Assembly: GCA_032027145.1 (NCBI GenBank)
Contig: JAVSMP010000001.1
Span: 3,043,116 to 3,107,115 of the forward strand
Reading direction: 5' to 3'
Source: Ignavibacterium sp.
GTDB taxonomy: Bacteria; Bacteroidota; Ignavibacteria; Ignavibacteriales; Ignavibacteriaceae
DNA: 64,000 nucleotides
The stretch's first letter is position 1. Each line of letters opens with the position of its first letter. This document shows positions 1 through 9,065 of this stretch, one piece after another. A model generated the notes under the pieces. The model searched no databases. It saw only the letters and a program-made list of their open reading frames with translations, and was not told where the DNA came from. A program made the translations under genes and the position numbers.

Positions 1-233
1 CATTCTGTGAATAGTGATAAATAGTTAAAAACTTCCTTGCTGTTTGTGTGAAATATATGCGGTCCATAACGATGGATTAATATTCCGTGTTCATCATACT
101 CATCATAAGCATTGCCCGCGATATGATTTCTTTTCTCAACAATCACAACCTTTTTATTCAATTGCGATGCGATTCTTTCAGCCATTACAGACCCGGCAAA
201 ACCGGCACCAACTATTATAAAATCATATTTCAT
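1..233 (-). CDS. glf: UDP-galactopyranose mutase, N-terminal part (cut by window edge)
   Basis: Only the first 77 codons are in the window; the gene runs off the left end. The protein opens with MKYDFIIVGAGFAGSVMAER, a Rossmann FAD-binding motif (GAGFAG), then VVIVEKRNHIAGNAYDEY and IHRYGPHIFHTN, the FAD and substrate loops typical of UDP-galactopyranose mutase. The family converts UDP-galactopyranose to UDP-galactofuranose for cell-surface glycans. Its ATG (233-231) overlaps the stop of the upstream flippase in an ATGA arrangement, so the two are probably translationally coupled. A surface-polysaccharide role is inferred from that neighbour. Confidence 0.9.
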   Translation of the reverse strand, partial: MKYDFIIVGAGFAGSVMAERIASQLNKKVVIVEKRNHIAGNAYDEYDEHGILIHRYGPHIFHTNSKEVFNYLSLFTE

Positions 234-1495
234 ATAATTTGAATTTTATTTTTTTTGATAAAAACAAAGAACGAAAATGTTACAAATATTTCTGTAATAA
301 GCATCGATATTGAAGTACCGATTTCAAAATAGTAAGGGACGATTAAAAATGATATAATCAGATTGATCACTGCTGCAAAAAATACAATCTGAGAAAATCT
401 TTTTTGATAATTTAATGGCAGCATTGTCTGAATGCCAAATATGTTGCTTAAAAATATTATTAATGGCAGCCAGGCGATAATTCTTAAAACAATTATAGAG
501 GGTAAATATTCATTTCCCAAAACTATATTAACAATCGGTTTAGCAAATAAGAACAACGATAAAGAAATAAAAAGCCCTACAATTACTGCAATACTTAATA
601 ACTTCTTATTAAAGTTTATAAACTTCTCATAAGATTCTGATAGTATTTTATTTACATAAGGAAATACACTTTGAGACATTGAGGATAAAATTCCCTGAAA
701 AGCTATCCTGATTTTATCAGCGGCAGCATAATAACCGACTACATTATTTGGGGCAAACAGTCCAAGTATAAAAACATTTGACGTTGTATAAAGATTTATC
801 CAGATTGAAGAAAGAAAGAGATCCCAGCCTTTTTTTAGTTGGTCGAGTAACTGGACTTTAGAAGGAAATAAATATTTCAACTTGAATCTTCTGATTCCAA
901 AGATTAGTCCGGTTGCACCAATTAGTATTTGTGCAATCGTATATAAAACCGCAAGAAGCAAATAATCATTTTGAACCTTTACTGCTAAAAATATAATCAC
1001 AACTGTAACCGATCTGATAACAACATTAATTATAAGAATGTATTTCATCTGTTCTAAACCCTGATAAAGCCACAACGGAAATATTACTATACCAAGAACT
1101 CCGATGAACATTATTGTATAAAAACCAGAATCATTACTGAATATTGCAAACATTCCAACAATTAAATAAAATATCACTGATGACAAAAAGAACAGTAGTA
1201 TTTTAATTGTTAATACTGATGAAAATATCTCAGATACCTTCTCTTTATTATTTCTGTTAACAGAAATCTCCTTAGTTGCAGAAAGATTAAATCCATAATC
1301 AGTTATTATTGTAAAATATGCTGTAAATGCTGAAGCGAAATTTATTAACCCATATTTTTCAGGACCAAGTACCCTGACTAAATATGGCAAAGTAATTATT
1401 GGAAAGATGTAATTGGCTAACTGAAGAAGTGATAATGAAGTAAAGTTTTGGAATAAAACCTTATTGCTGCTGATTATTTTTAATAATCTCTTCAA
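230..1495 (-). CDS. Wzx-type polysaccharide flippase (MATE/MOP superfamily)
   Basis: A 421-residue, strongly hydrophobic protein with about 12-14 membrane segments. The N-terminus (NYIFPIITLPYLVRVLGPEKYG) is the usual opening of oligosaccharide-unit flippases: first helix, PYL-R, LGPE-YG. The family moves undecaprenyl-linked oligosaccharide units across the inner membrane during O-antigen or exopolysaccharide assembly. The stop codon overlaps the glf start, and the gene begins 9 bp after the EnvC-like gene ends, so it belongs to the same minus-strand operon. The carried substrate cannot be read from sequence; galactofuranose-containing units are an inference from glf. Confidence 0.85.
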   Translation of the reverse strand: MKRLLKIISSNKVLFQNFTSLSLLQLANYIFPIITLPYLVRVLGPEKYGLINFASAFTAYFTIITDYGFNLSATKEISVNRNNKEKVSEIFSSVLTIKILLFFLSSVIFYLIVGMFAIFSNDSGFYTIMFIGVLGIVIFPLWLYQGLEQMKYILIINVVIRSVTVVIIFLAVKVQNDYLLLAVLYTIAQILIGATGLIFGIRRFKLKYLFPSKVQLLDQLKKGWDLFLSSIWINLYTTSNVFILGLFAPNNVVGYYAAADKIRIAFQGILSSMSQSVFPYVNKILSESYEKFINFNKKLLSIAVIVGLFISLSLFLFAKPIVNIVLGNEYLPSIIVLRIIAWLPLIIFLSNIFGIQTMLPLNYQKRFSQIVFFAAVINLIISFLIVPYYFEIGTSISMLITEIFVTFSFFVFIKKNKIQII

Positions 1496-1504
1496 TGATC
1501 AAAT

Positions 1505-2755
1505 TTATTTTTTCAACCATATCAAAGGATCAACATTTTGCCTGCCGTTCCATACTTCGAAATGCAGAATATTACCTTCTACTCCTTCACTAATTTTTCC
1601 GATCAATCCGGCAGTCTTAACCTTATCGCCTTCTTTTACAAATACTTCAGCAAGATGTCCGTAAACGGTTCTAAAATTTCCCTTATGACTCATAATTAAA
1701 ACTGTACCATAGCCCGGAAGCCACTCAACAGCAGATACAACTCCATCTCCAACACTTTTTACACTTAAATCACCGCTGGCTCTTATATCAATACCATAAT
1801 TAACTGTCAGAGTTTTCAATTTAGGATTCAGTGATTCGCCAAAGCCTCTTACTACTTTACCTTTTGAAACTGGCCAGTTGAGTTTCCCCTTCATCTCCGC
1901 AAAAGATCCAAAAGTTGCTGTTGATAAATTAACATCATATTCAGCTGGAACTATTTCTTTTTTTGTTTTTGTCTCAGTAGAAGCTAGTAACTCCCGTTTC
2001 TTTAATTCTTCTTCAGCTTTTCTTTTTTTCTCTGCTTCTTCAACAAGTTTAACAATCAAATCCGCGATTTTCTTTTCTGATTTTCTTTTTTCAGTAACGC
2101 TGTTGGTTATAAGCTTCTTATCTTTTTTTAATTCATTAAGGATTTTTTTTTCCTCAGCAATTTTTTGTTTTAGTGTTTTCTCTTCAGATTCTTTTTGTAA
2201 AGTAATTATGTGCTGTGCTTTTAATTCTATCTGAAGTTTTTGTTTTGCAGTTATCAGATCAGATTTATTTTTTTCAAAATTTATCAGATCTTTTTTTCTG
2301 CTGGCAGCAAATCGTTTAAGATATTCAATCCTTATAACAGCCTGCTGAAATGAGGCAGCATTCAGCAAACTTTCCCAATCACTATAACTTCCGTTTTTGT
2401 ATGTGGATGTAACATACTTTGCATAATTATTCTGAAGTGTTTTAATTTCTCTTTCAATATCTTCAATAGTTTTAATCTGAATATTAATCTGCTCCTGCTT
2501 TTGTTTTTCTTCAGTTCTTAAATTAACGAGCATTTTATTGACCAGGAAATTCTGTTTGCTGATATTATCTAATGCAGAAAGTGATTTTTTTTCTTTTTTT
2601 GTTTTTTGTGCTAGTTCCTTTTCAAGGCGCGTTATCTCATCTTTAATTTTTATGAGTTCCTGTTTGCTTTTTTCGATATCATCTGTTTGCGAAAATGACA
2701 AATCACTGAAGAGAATAAAAAAAATCAAAAAGAATTTTAGAAGAAATTTTACCAT
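1505..2755 (-). CDS. EnvC/NlpD-like murein hydrolase activator (coiled coil plus degenerate LytM/M23 domain)
   Basis: 416 residues: signal peptide (about 1-22, ending FSQ), a long Lys/Glu-rich coiled coil (about 25-265) and a C-terminal LytM/M23 fold (about 295-416). Active M23 enzymes carry H-x-G-x-D and H-x-H zinc motifs. Here the first reads NYGID (residues 319-323 region, His replaced) and the second ILH (396-398, first His replaced), so two zinc ligands are missing. That pattern fits EnvC-type proteins, which do not cut murein but switch on periplasmic amidases at the division site. The start overlaps the DUF4292 stop by 7 bp. The activator role is inferred; which amidase it would act on is unknown. 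Confidence 0.8.
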   Translation of the reverse strand: MVKFLLKFFLIFFILFSDLSFSQTDDIEKSKQELIKIKDEITRLEKELAQKTKKEKKSLSALDNISKQNFLVNKMLVNLRTEEKQKQEQINIQIKTIEDIEREIKTLQNNYAKYVTSTYKNGSYSDWESLLNAASFQQAVIRIEYLKRFAASRKKDLINFEKNKSDLITAKQKLQIELKAQHIITLQKESEEKTLKQKIAEEKKILNELKKDKKLITNSVTEKRKSEKKIADLIVKLVEEAEKKRKAEEELKKRELLASTETKTKKEIVPAEYDVNLSTATFGSFAEMKGKLNWPVSKGKVVRGFGESLNPKLKTLTVNYGIDIRASGDLSVKSVGDGVVSAVEWLPGYGTVLIMSHKGNFRTVYGHLAEVFVKEGDKVKTAGLIGKISEGVEGNILHFEVWNGRQNVDPLIWLKK

Positions 2756-3531
2756 TTTATAATTGTTGCATCATCAGGTAATTTAAAATCAATCCTGATA
2801 TTATCTTTATTAACCTTAATTTTTTTATAATCAATACTTATCTTCTGCTCATCAGCCTTATTATCAATACTGATTTTATAAGGAACAGCAACATTTTCAA
2901 GTAATTCAAAATCTTTATAATCACCCTGTAAAGTCAGTTCTTCATTTAGATTAAATAATTGATACTCAGTAATTCCAAGCTGTCTTACATCTACTTTATA
3001 AACTGTTTTATTTTCACTAGTAGAATCATAATAAGTTAATACATATTTATCGCCATCAACAAAATATTCATCCGGCGGGCGATATAGATTATTTGTCAGG
3101 TTAACAGAGCCGATAAAAGCATCAAGTAAATCATCAAAGTCAAGATTAATTCTAAATATACTTCGAAGTGCATTTGAGTTTACATCACCGGTATAAGCTG
3201 TATTTTGAAGTGCATCATAAAATGTAAATTTACTTTTTGTAACAAGTGCCTGAGCTAATTCAATACCAAAAGGTCCCATTATTGTAAGATAAATTGAATC
3301 CGGTTTTAATAAAACTATTCTGAATGTTGCACTATTTTCAAATGGAGAGTTTACTGTTAAAGTTCCATTGCCTTCAAAATTTTTAATTTTTCTTCTGTTC
3401 GCTTCAAGTTTGTTCGTTAATCTTTCAGAAGGCAGCAGTTCAAAATCTTCGGTCGGCTGAGAAGGAACACAAGCAGTTATTAAATAAATAAAATTACTTA
3501 TAATTAAAAAATTTAATAGTGATTTTTTCAA
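2749..3531 (-). CDS. DUF4292-type lipoprotein
   Basis: 260 residues with a lipoprotein signal (hydrophobic stretch then ITAC, Cys about 21). The mature part is beta-rich, with a segment NFEGNGTLTVNSPF resembling LolA/LolB-like folds and matching the DUF4292 family found beside TPR and EnvC-like genes in Bacteroidota. The likely place is the periplasmic face of a membrane. Function is not established; the fold similarity suggests binding of lipid or lipoprotein, which is inference. It overlaps the TPR gene by 4 bp at its start and the EnvC-like gene by 7 bp at its end, so the three are likely made together. Confidence 0.75.
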   Translation of the reverse strand: MKKSLLNFLIISNFIYLITACVPSQPTEDFELLPSERLTNKLEANRRKIKNFEGNGTLTVNSPFENSATFRIVLLKPDSIYLTIMGPFGIELAQALVTKSKFTFYDALQNTAYTGDVNSNALRSIFRINLDFDDLLDAFIGSVNLTNNLYRPPDEYFVDGDKYVLTYYDSTSENKTVYKVDVRQLGITEYQLFNLNEELTLQGDYKDFELLENVAVPYKISIDNKADEQKISIDYKKIKVNKDNIRIDFKLPDDATIIKW

Positions 3532-5351
3532 ATAGCACCTTTATCAATTTTATTTTGAATTTCAGTTTTAGCCGGATCGAGCAAAATTGCTTTCTTCCAA
3601 AGCTCAATTGCTTTTATCGGATTATCAAGTTTGAATTCTGTATCTCCCAGATGATCTAACATTACAGCACTTTCTCCGCCGCGTTCAATTGCTTTTTCCA
3701 GATAGAATTTAGCTTCTTCATAATTACCAAGCATATAATAAACCCAGCCAATTGTATCCAGATAGGATGAATTAATTGAATCAGCTTTAACCGAAATTTT
3801 AACCATCTCCAAAGCTCTTTCCAATTGAATGCCGCGTGTTGCAAATGAATAAGAAAAGTTATTGTTAATTAATGGATCATCAGGTGCTAACTCAAGTGCT
3901 TTTTCATACAGGCTGTCGCTAAGTTCAAATTTTCTTAAACTATTATAAATCATAGCCAGAGTGCCAATCAATTGCACATTATCAGGCTCAATCTCTAAAG
4001 CCCGGTCAAGGTAATAAATAGCTTTGTCGTCTTCTTTTATTTGATTCAAAGTAAAAGCATAAGCAGATAAAGCAGTGATATCTTTTGGATTGAGTATTGT
4101 TGATTTCTTAAGATATTTTTCTGCTTCTTTATGCTTTGACTGCTGTGCAAGTGATAGCCCCAAAATCAGATTAACGTAAAAATCTTCCGGAAATGAAATA
4201 ACAGCTTCATTCATTACGACTTCGGCTTCATCATATTTCTGATTATCAAAATAAAGTCCGCCAAGTCTTATCCACGCTGCAACATTCCAGTTTGCATTTT
4301 TGGTTACATACTTGAAATTTTCAATTGCAACTGAGTCTTGTTTTTCACTTAGAGCAATTGCACCAAGATACATCTTTATCTGCCAGTCAGTTGTATCGCG
4401 GTCAAGTGTCTGGAAAAAAGATTTGGCAATAGGCAGCAAAGCAGAGTCTGAAATGGATTTATTAAAATAATTTGCACCAATACTTACCTTTGCTTCAAGA
4501 TCAACATCGGGCTGAGCCATAATGTAATTGAATTCTTCGGCAGCTTTTTCCCAATTGTCTTTTGCAAGAAATATTTTTGCTTTAGTTTCTCTTGCTTCCA
4601 TATCATAAGGAAAAAGTTCAATTACTTCATCAACAAGAGACAGAGCTTCATCATATTTTTTCGCTCTGAACAAATACTCGATTACCATTTTCTTTAATTG
4701 AGTGTTAGAGGGATCAATTGATAAGAGTCTTTTTAATGTATTAATTGATTCATCAATATTGCCGAGTTTTTCCTGCAATTCAGCAACTCTTGTAAGTATT
4801 GACCACTCTGGACCAAGTTGATTTAACAGCCTGTTATAAATGCTAACAGCTTTAGCTGGTTTGTTCTCTTCATACAGTCTGGCAATTTTGTAATTAAGTT
4901 CAATATTTAATGAATCAATCTTTAACGCTTGCTCCAAAGTTTGTATTGCAGATTCCTTTTTGTTGCCGTAGTTATAAATATCAGCAAGCAGATCATAGTA
5001 TTCAATTTTCTGTGAATCCAGTTCAAGAGCATTTTGTGCATACTTTAATGCAGGTGAAAGTTTATTTAAATAAAAATTACATTTTGCTAACGTATAATAA
5101 AGCCCTGCTGTTGAATCAAATAACAGAGCTTTTTCATACTGTCTTAATGCAGCTTCATAATTTCCGACAGTTTCATAAATACCGCCGTTAATAAAAAATT
5201 CCAGAGCTTTTTTAGGATTTCTCTCGGATCTTTCTGAAGTAGTTACAATATTTTTATTGTCGTTAACCACAACAGTTGAGCCTGTACAACCGTTAAACAA
5301 AAACAGTGCTGCAGTTAACATTAAAACTATATTTAAAAAATTTCTTTTCAC
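3528..5351 (-). CDS. TPR-repeat lipoprotein
   Basis: About 607 residues from a GTG at 5351-5349. This start is preferred to a TTG at 5387 because it gives a clean lipoprotein signal: KR, hydrophobic core, then lipobox FNGC. The rest is nearly all tetratricopeptide repeats, with many A-L--Y-KAL-L-P and W--LG-LY motifs across the whole length. TPR proteins act as scaffolds, so it is likely an envelope assembly factor. It is first in the operon with the DUF4292, EnvC-like, flippase and glf genes, and is divergent from the ATP-grasp gene across about 120 bp. Partner and precise job are not visible. Confidence 0.8.
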   Translation of the reverse strand: MKRNFLNIVLMLTAALFLFNGCTGSTVVVNDNKNIVTTSERSERNPKKALEFFINGGIYETVGNYEAALRQYEKALLFDSTAGLYYTLAKCNFYLNKLSPALKYAQNALELDSQKIEYYDLLADIYNYGNKKESAIQTLEQALKIDSLNIELNYKIARLYEENKPAKAVSIYNRLLNQLGPEWSILTRVAELQEKLGNIDESINTLKRLLSIDPSNTQLKKMVIEYLFRAKKYDEALSLVDEVIELFPYDMEARETKAKIFLAKDNWEKAAEEFNYIMAQPDVDLEAKVSIGANYFNKSISDSALLPIAKSFFQTLDRDTTDWQIKMYLGAIALSEKQDSVAIENFKYVTKNANWNVAAWIRLGGLYFDNQKYDEAEVVMNEAVISFPEDFYVNLILGLSLAQQSKHKEAEKYLKKSTILNPKDITALSAYAFTLNQIKEDDKAIYYLDRALEIEPDNVQLIGTLAMIYNSLRKFELSDSLYEKALELAPDDPLINNNFSYSFATRGIQLERALEMVKISVKADSINSSYLDTIGWVYYMLGNYEEAKFYLEKAIERGGESAVMLDHLGDTEFKLDNPIKAIELWKKAILLDPAKTEIQNKIDKGAI

Positions 5352-5472
5352 GGTTGTGAATATATTATTGATGTAAAGCAATAACAAGACTAATAGGCTG
5401 TGCGAAAAGACAGTAAATTTGAATACCTAAACATACAGCCTTAAATTTGCAGAAAAGTATTTATAGAGTATT

Positions 5473-6390
5473 ATGATTTTTGATTTAGCTATTGCTTATG
5501 TCTGGGAGTATGATGAAGAATTTGTTTCTTTGATTGAAACTAAATTACAACAGACCGGACTTACAACTTTTAGAGTAACTGATAAAAATGTTTTTGAGAC
5601 AACTGATTTAGTAAAGCAAAAAAAACTTAACTTCAGGTGTTATTTAGATCGAGCTTCTGATCAGGACGAAGATTTTTCAGAACTGGCTAAGATACTATCA
5701 AGACGAAAAACTAAAATCTTTAATCCATACAAAAAGATAGAGCATGCAATTGATAAAGCAACAATGCACCTTGAGTTTATTTCTGCCGGTTTAAATGTTC
5801 CCTACTCAATAATTATTCCCCCGCACAGCTTAACTAAAGACCTTTTCATTTCAGTTGATGATCTTTCAATTCTCGGAAATCCGTTCATTATAAAGCCATG
5901 TAATACAACCGGCGGTGGAATTGGTGTTGTTAAAGGTGCAGAATCTCTAAAAGAAGTTTTACAGGCAAGACAAAAACATGATGGAGATAAATATCTTATT
6001 CAGCAAAAAATTTTTCCTGTAATTTTAGAAAACAAAAAAGCTTGGTTCAGATGTTTTTGGGCTTTCGGAAAAATAATTTGTGCATGGTGGGATGATGAGA
6101 CTCATATTTATAATAACTTATTAGAAAGTGAAGCCGAGAAATTTCAGCTAAAAAAACTATTTCAGGTAACCAAAACTATTAGAAAGATAACTGAACTTGA
6201 TTTTTTTTCAACTGAAATTGCTCTTGCATCAAACGGCAAATTTATCGTAATTGACTATGTTAACGATCAATGTGATATGAGATTAAAATCTTTGCATTAC
6301 GATGGAGTGCCTGATAATATTGTAGATGAAATTATTGTGAATCTTCAGTATGCTGTAAAAAAAGAAATTAAATCTAATCGGCTGGGATGA
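5473..6390 (+). CDS. ATP-grasp domain protein
   Basis: 305 residues. The middle and C-terminal parts show the ATP-grasp pattern: FIIKPCNTTGGGIGVV near residue 140 (ATP-binding Lys and glycine loop), a YLIQQKI strand, and VIDYVNDQCDMR near 260 (metal-binding acidic/Asn pair). The family joins a carboxylate to an amine or thiol using ATP. The substrate is unknown; the N-terminal 100 residues show no family I recognise. No signal peptide, so cytoplasmic. The stop overlaps the start of the next gene by 4 bp (ATGA), suggesting that the two products are made together. Confidence 0.75.
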   Translation: MIFDLAIAYVWEYDEEFVSLIETKLQQTGLTTFRVTDKNVFETTDLVKQKKLNFRCYLDRASDQDEDFSELAKILSRRKTKIFNPYKKIEHAIDKATMHLEFISAGLNVPYSIIIPPHSLTKDLFISVDDLSILGNPFIIKPCNTTGGGIGVVKGAESLKEVLQARQKHDGDKYLIQQKIFPVILENKKAWFRCFWAFGKIICAWWDDETHIYNNLLESEAEKFQLKKLFQVTKTIRKITELDFFSTEIALASNGKFIVIDYVNDQCDMRLKSLHYDGVPDNIVDEIIVNLQYAVKKEIKSNRLG

Positions 6391-6764
6391 AAGTCTTTTC
6401 AATATATTTACTAATATTTTTTATTCTGTTACTTTTGGCAGGATATTATTTCCTTTACAATATCTATGGAGTTGAAATAAAAAAGTCTGCAAATAATCTT
6501 TATGCTGATTTTGAGTCTGAAATGATAATAAAAATATATCCGATTAATGCTTTGGGAAAAAAAGCCTGGTTCAGAAAGACTTCTGCAAACTTTGAAATAG
6601 TTGAAGGCTCTTATTTAATATCTGTCCTTGAAAATAATTCGAATGAAGGAATTCTAAAAATAAGAGCTAATGGTAAAACCGGCATAGTAGGAATTAAAAT
6701 TAAGTCTGTTCATTCTCTTTTTCCGGATTATATAGAATTTGAAATTTTACCTTTAACAACTTAA
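6387..6764 (+). CDS. Small membrane-anchored protein, unknown
   Basis: 125 residues. An N-terminal membrane helix (about 5-25) is followed by a roughly 100-residue segment that looks all-beta, with alternating polar and hydrophobic residues (IKIYPINALG, GILKIRANGKTGIVGIKI), suggestive of an Ig-like or beta-sandwich domain outside the inner membrane. I do not recognise the family. Its start overlaps the ATP-grasp stop, so it may be a partner of that enzyme or simply share its transcript. Confidence 0.65.
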   Translation: MKVFSIYLLIFFILLLLAGYYFLYNIYGVEIKKSANNLYADFESEMIIKIYPINALGKKAWFRKTSANFEIVEGSYLISVLENNSNEGILKIRANGKTGIVGIKIKSVHSLFPDYIEFEILPLTT

Positions 6765-6961
6765 AGCGGACTGATAAAAAATAATATTTCTATAAATACC
6801 TTTACAAAATCCAATCAAACAGAATTCTTTAACAATCTGTAACGATAAAACTTTCTTACAGCATAACTTTAAAAACCATTTCACATCCTTTTCCGTCTAA
6901 CTAAGCATCAATATGAAATAATATTTATCTTGCAGTAAACTAAATTTAATATTGAGCAAAA

Positions 6962-7738
6962 ATGAAAAATATTATCAGCATTATCATATTAATAATTGGA
7001 TTTACATATCCTGCTGCATCACAAGGCACCGCGGGTGAAAATGCAAAATATGAGCACAGGTATTTGATTGATATGCCTGCTGCCGGCATAATGGAGCGAG
7101 GATCGGTTGGAATAACTACTGAGCTTTTACCTTTCGGCACCTTAATTGCAAAAGTTGAAGCCGGAATTTTTGATAATATAAGTATTGGTCTTTCCTATGG
7201 CGGTACAAATATAATTGGATCAGGTAAACCTGAATGGTACCCTTTTCCACCCGGAGTAAATTTAAGATTCAGAATTATGGATGAAAGCATTTTATTACCT
7301 TCTTTAACTCTAGGATTTGATACACAAGGTAAAGGAGAATATTTTAAAGATGAAAAAAGATTTGCAATAAAAGCTCCTGGCATTTTTGGTGCTGTAAGTA
7401 AAAACTTTTCTATGCTTGGTTATTTAAGTTTACATGGTTCGGTTAATTATTCAGTTCTCGAAGATAAAGACGGAGATAATTTTGTAAATATTATGGTAGG
7501 TTTGGAAAAAACCCTTGGAAGTTCCTTTTCAGTTCTTTTTGAATACAATTTTGCTTTTAATGATAATTCAACAAATAGGTTCGGTGAAGGAAAGGGTTAT
7601 ATGAATTTTGGAATACGATGGTCTATAGCACCGGGAGTAACTGCCGGTTTTGATCTCAGGGATCTGTTAGAAAACAAGAAATGGAATCCAACTTCTGCTG
7701 ATAGAGCTTTAGTTCTTGAGTTCGTGCAAAAAATTTGA
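6962..7738 (+). CDS. Predicted outer-membrane beta-barrel protein, unknown
   Basis: 258 residues with a signal peptide ending YPAASQ (about 20). The mature part has alternating hydrophobic/polar strands rich in Gly and aromatic residues (VGLEKTLGSSFSVLFEYNF, YMNFGIRWSIAPGVTAGFDL) typical of small outer-membrane barrels. Residues 30-60 (HRYLIDMPAAGIMERGS) form a distinctive opening I cannot assign. It stands alone with about 200 bp before and 160 bp after. Function unknown. Confidence 0.7.
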   Translation: MKNIISIIILIIGFTYPAASQGTAGENAKYEHRYLIDMPAAGIMERGSVGITTELLPFGTLIAKVEAGIFDNISIGLSYGGTNIIGSGKPEWYPFPPGVNLRFRIMDESILLPSLTLGFDTQGKGEYFKDEKRFAIKAPGIFGAVSKNFSMLGYLSLHGSVNYSVLEDKDGDNFVNIMVGLEKTLGSSFSVLFEYNFAFNDNSTNRFGEGKGYMNFGIRWSIAPGVTAGFDLRDLLENKKWNPTSADRALVLEFVQKI

Positions 7739-7897
7739 GCTTTTAATTGTGTCTTTTATTATACAATAAAGTTTATTGAATTATACACCTCAACTTTTCA
7801 GCGATTGTTATTTTCACCTCAGGAAAAATTTTTTCACTTTAATTAAGGCTCGATATTTGCAATTTTAATATCAGTTAAATCAATAAAGGTTAATGAA

Positions 7898-9061
7898 ATG
7901 AAAAAAATTAAATTAACACTGCTTGTTACACTTCCGGCATTGTTGTTATTCTTAACCGGATGTTATACACAAGTTGCAACAAGAGATTATGATTATGGTA
8001 ACTGGAATCGTGAAAAATCCAAACCTTACTATGATTATGAAGAGAATCAGGATACATTAACTGATTCTTACAACGATGAATATGCATACGAAGATGAAGA
8101 CTCCTCAATAGATGAGAACGGAAATGAAGTTAATTATTACTTTTATGGGTTTCCTTCATATAGAAAATATTTCTGGAATTATTATCCAGCAGTTTCAATA
8201 GGAATCTACACAGGCTGGTATTATGATCCATGGTGGTATTGGGATCCCTGGTATCCTTCATATTGGTATTATCCTTCTGTAGTCTGTTATTATCCAACTT
8301 ACTGGTATCCAAGATATTATTACGGATGGTGGGATCCATATCCTTACTATGGCGGATATTATTCTTCAAACTATAAATATAGAACAAACGATGTTAGTAA
8401 GATTAGAAATAACTCAGGAGTTCGAAATTCAGGCAGAGACAGGGATTTACTTACTTCCCGCGATAGAAATACACAACTAAGAGATCAATTAAAAACTCGT
8501 GAAAGACAAATTGTAAGCGGTAGAGATGAATTAAAACGTGAGAGGATTGGTCTGAGAGATAATACAAGAATAACAACCAGAGAGAAAACCAGAGATAAAG
8601 AATCAATCCGTAATAATGACAATAGAATAAAAACTCCTACTCGTACAAATGAAGTTATCAGAGAAAATGATACTTTTAGAAAAACAGAAAGAGATGTTAT
8701 CAGAGATACACGTAAAAAAACTAATGATACCAGAATAAATACTCAGAAAAGAACCGAGACTGAGAAGAAAAATCCAACTATCAAAAGGGATGGTAATAAT
8801 AAAAATTCTGAAATCAGAAAGAAAGATGTTCCAAAGGAGAACAGGACAAAAAATCCTACTATAAATAAAAATCCTAATACAAATAAGAATAACACAAACA
8901 GAAACAATACACCAAATAGAAATTATACTCCGCCAAAAACAAACAATACTCCAAGGAGTTATTCGCCTCCACCAAACAATACAACCTCTCCTCCAAGGGG
9001 TAATACAAACTCAAGCCCGAGAGGCAATAGCGGAAATAACAATTCTGGAAGAAGGAGATAA
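7898..9061 (+). CDS. Tyr/Trp-rich lipoprotein with Arg/Asn/Thr low-complexity tail
   Basis: 387 residues. Lipobox LTGC (Cys about 22) is followed by CYTQVATRDYDYGNW, then an acidic Tyr-rich part, then about 65 residues (about 85-155) extremely rich in Tyr, Trp and Pro (YYDPWWYWDPWYPSYWYYP). The remaining 230 residues are charged low complexity rich in Arg, Asn, Asp, Thr and later Pro, ending SGRRR. No catalytic motif is visible; a surface-bound, disordered or matrix-binding role is inference. The next gene encodes a shorter relative with the same CYT opening. Its last codons (AGA AGG AGA) form the Shine-Dalgarno sequence of that gene. Confidence 0.75.
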   Translation: MKKIKLTLLVTLPALLLFLTGCYTQVATRDYDYGNWNREKSKPYYDYEENQDTLTDSYNDEYAYEDEDSSIDENGNEVNYYFYGFPSYRKYFWNYYPAVSIGIYTGWYYDPWWYWDPWYPSYWYYPSVVCYYPTYWYPRYYYGWWDPYPYYGGYYSSNYKYRTNDVSKIRNNSGVRNSGRDRDLLTSRDRNTQLRDQLKTRERQIVSGRDELKRERIGLRDNTRITTREKTRDKESIRNNDNRIKTPTRTNEVIRENDTFRKTERDVIRDTRKKTNDTRINTQKRTETEKKNPTIKRDGNNKNSEIRKKDVPKENRTKNPTINKNPNTNKNNTNRNNTPNRNYTPPKTNNTPRSYSPPPNNTTSPPRGNTNSSPRGNSGNNNSGRRR

Positions 9062-9065
9062 ATAA

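Noticed and set aside
1878..2234. 118-codon Phe/Ser-rich frame opposite the EnvC-like gene
   Set aside because: The composition is what the antisense of a Lys/Glu coiled coil gives; no start signal.
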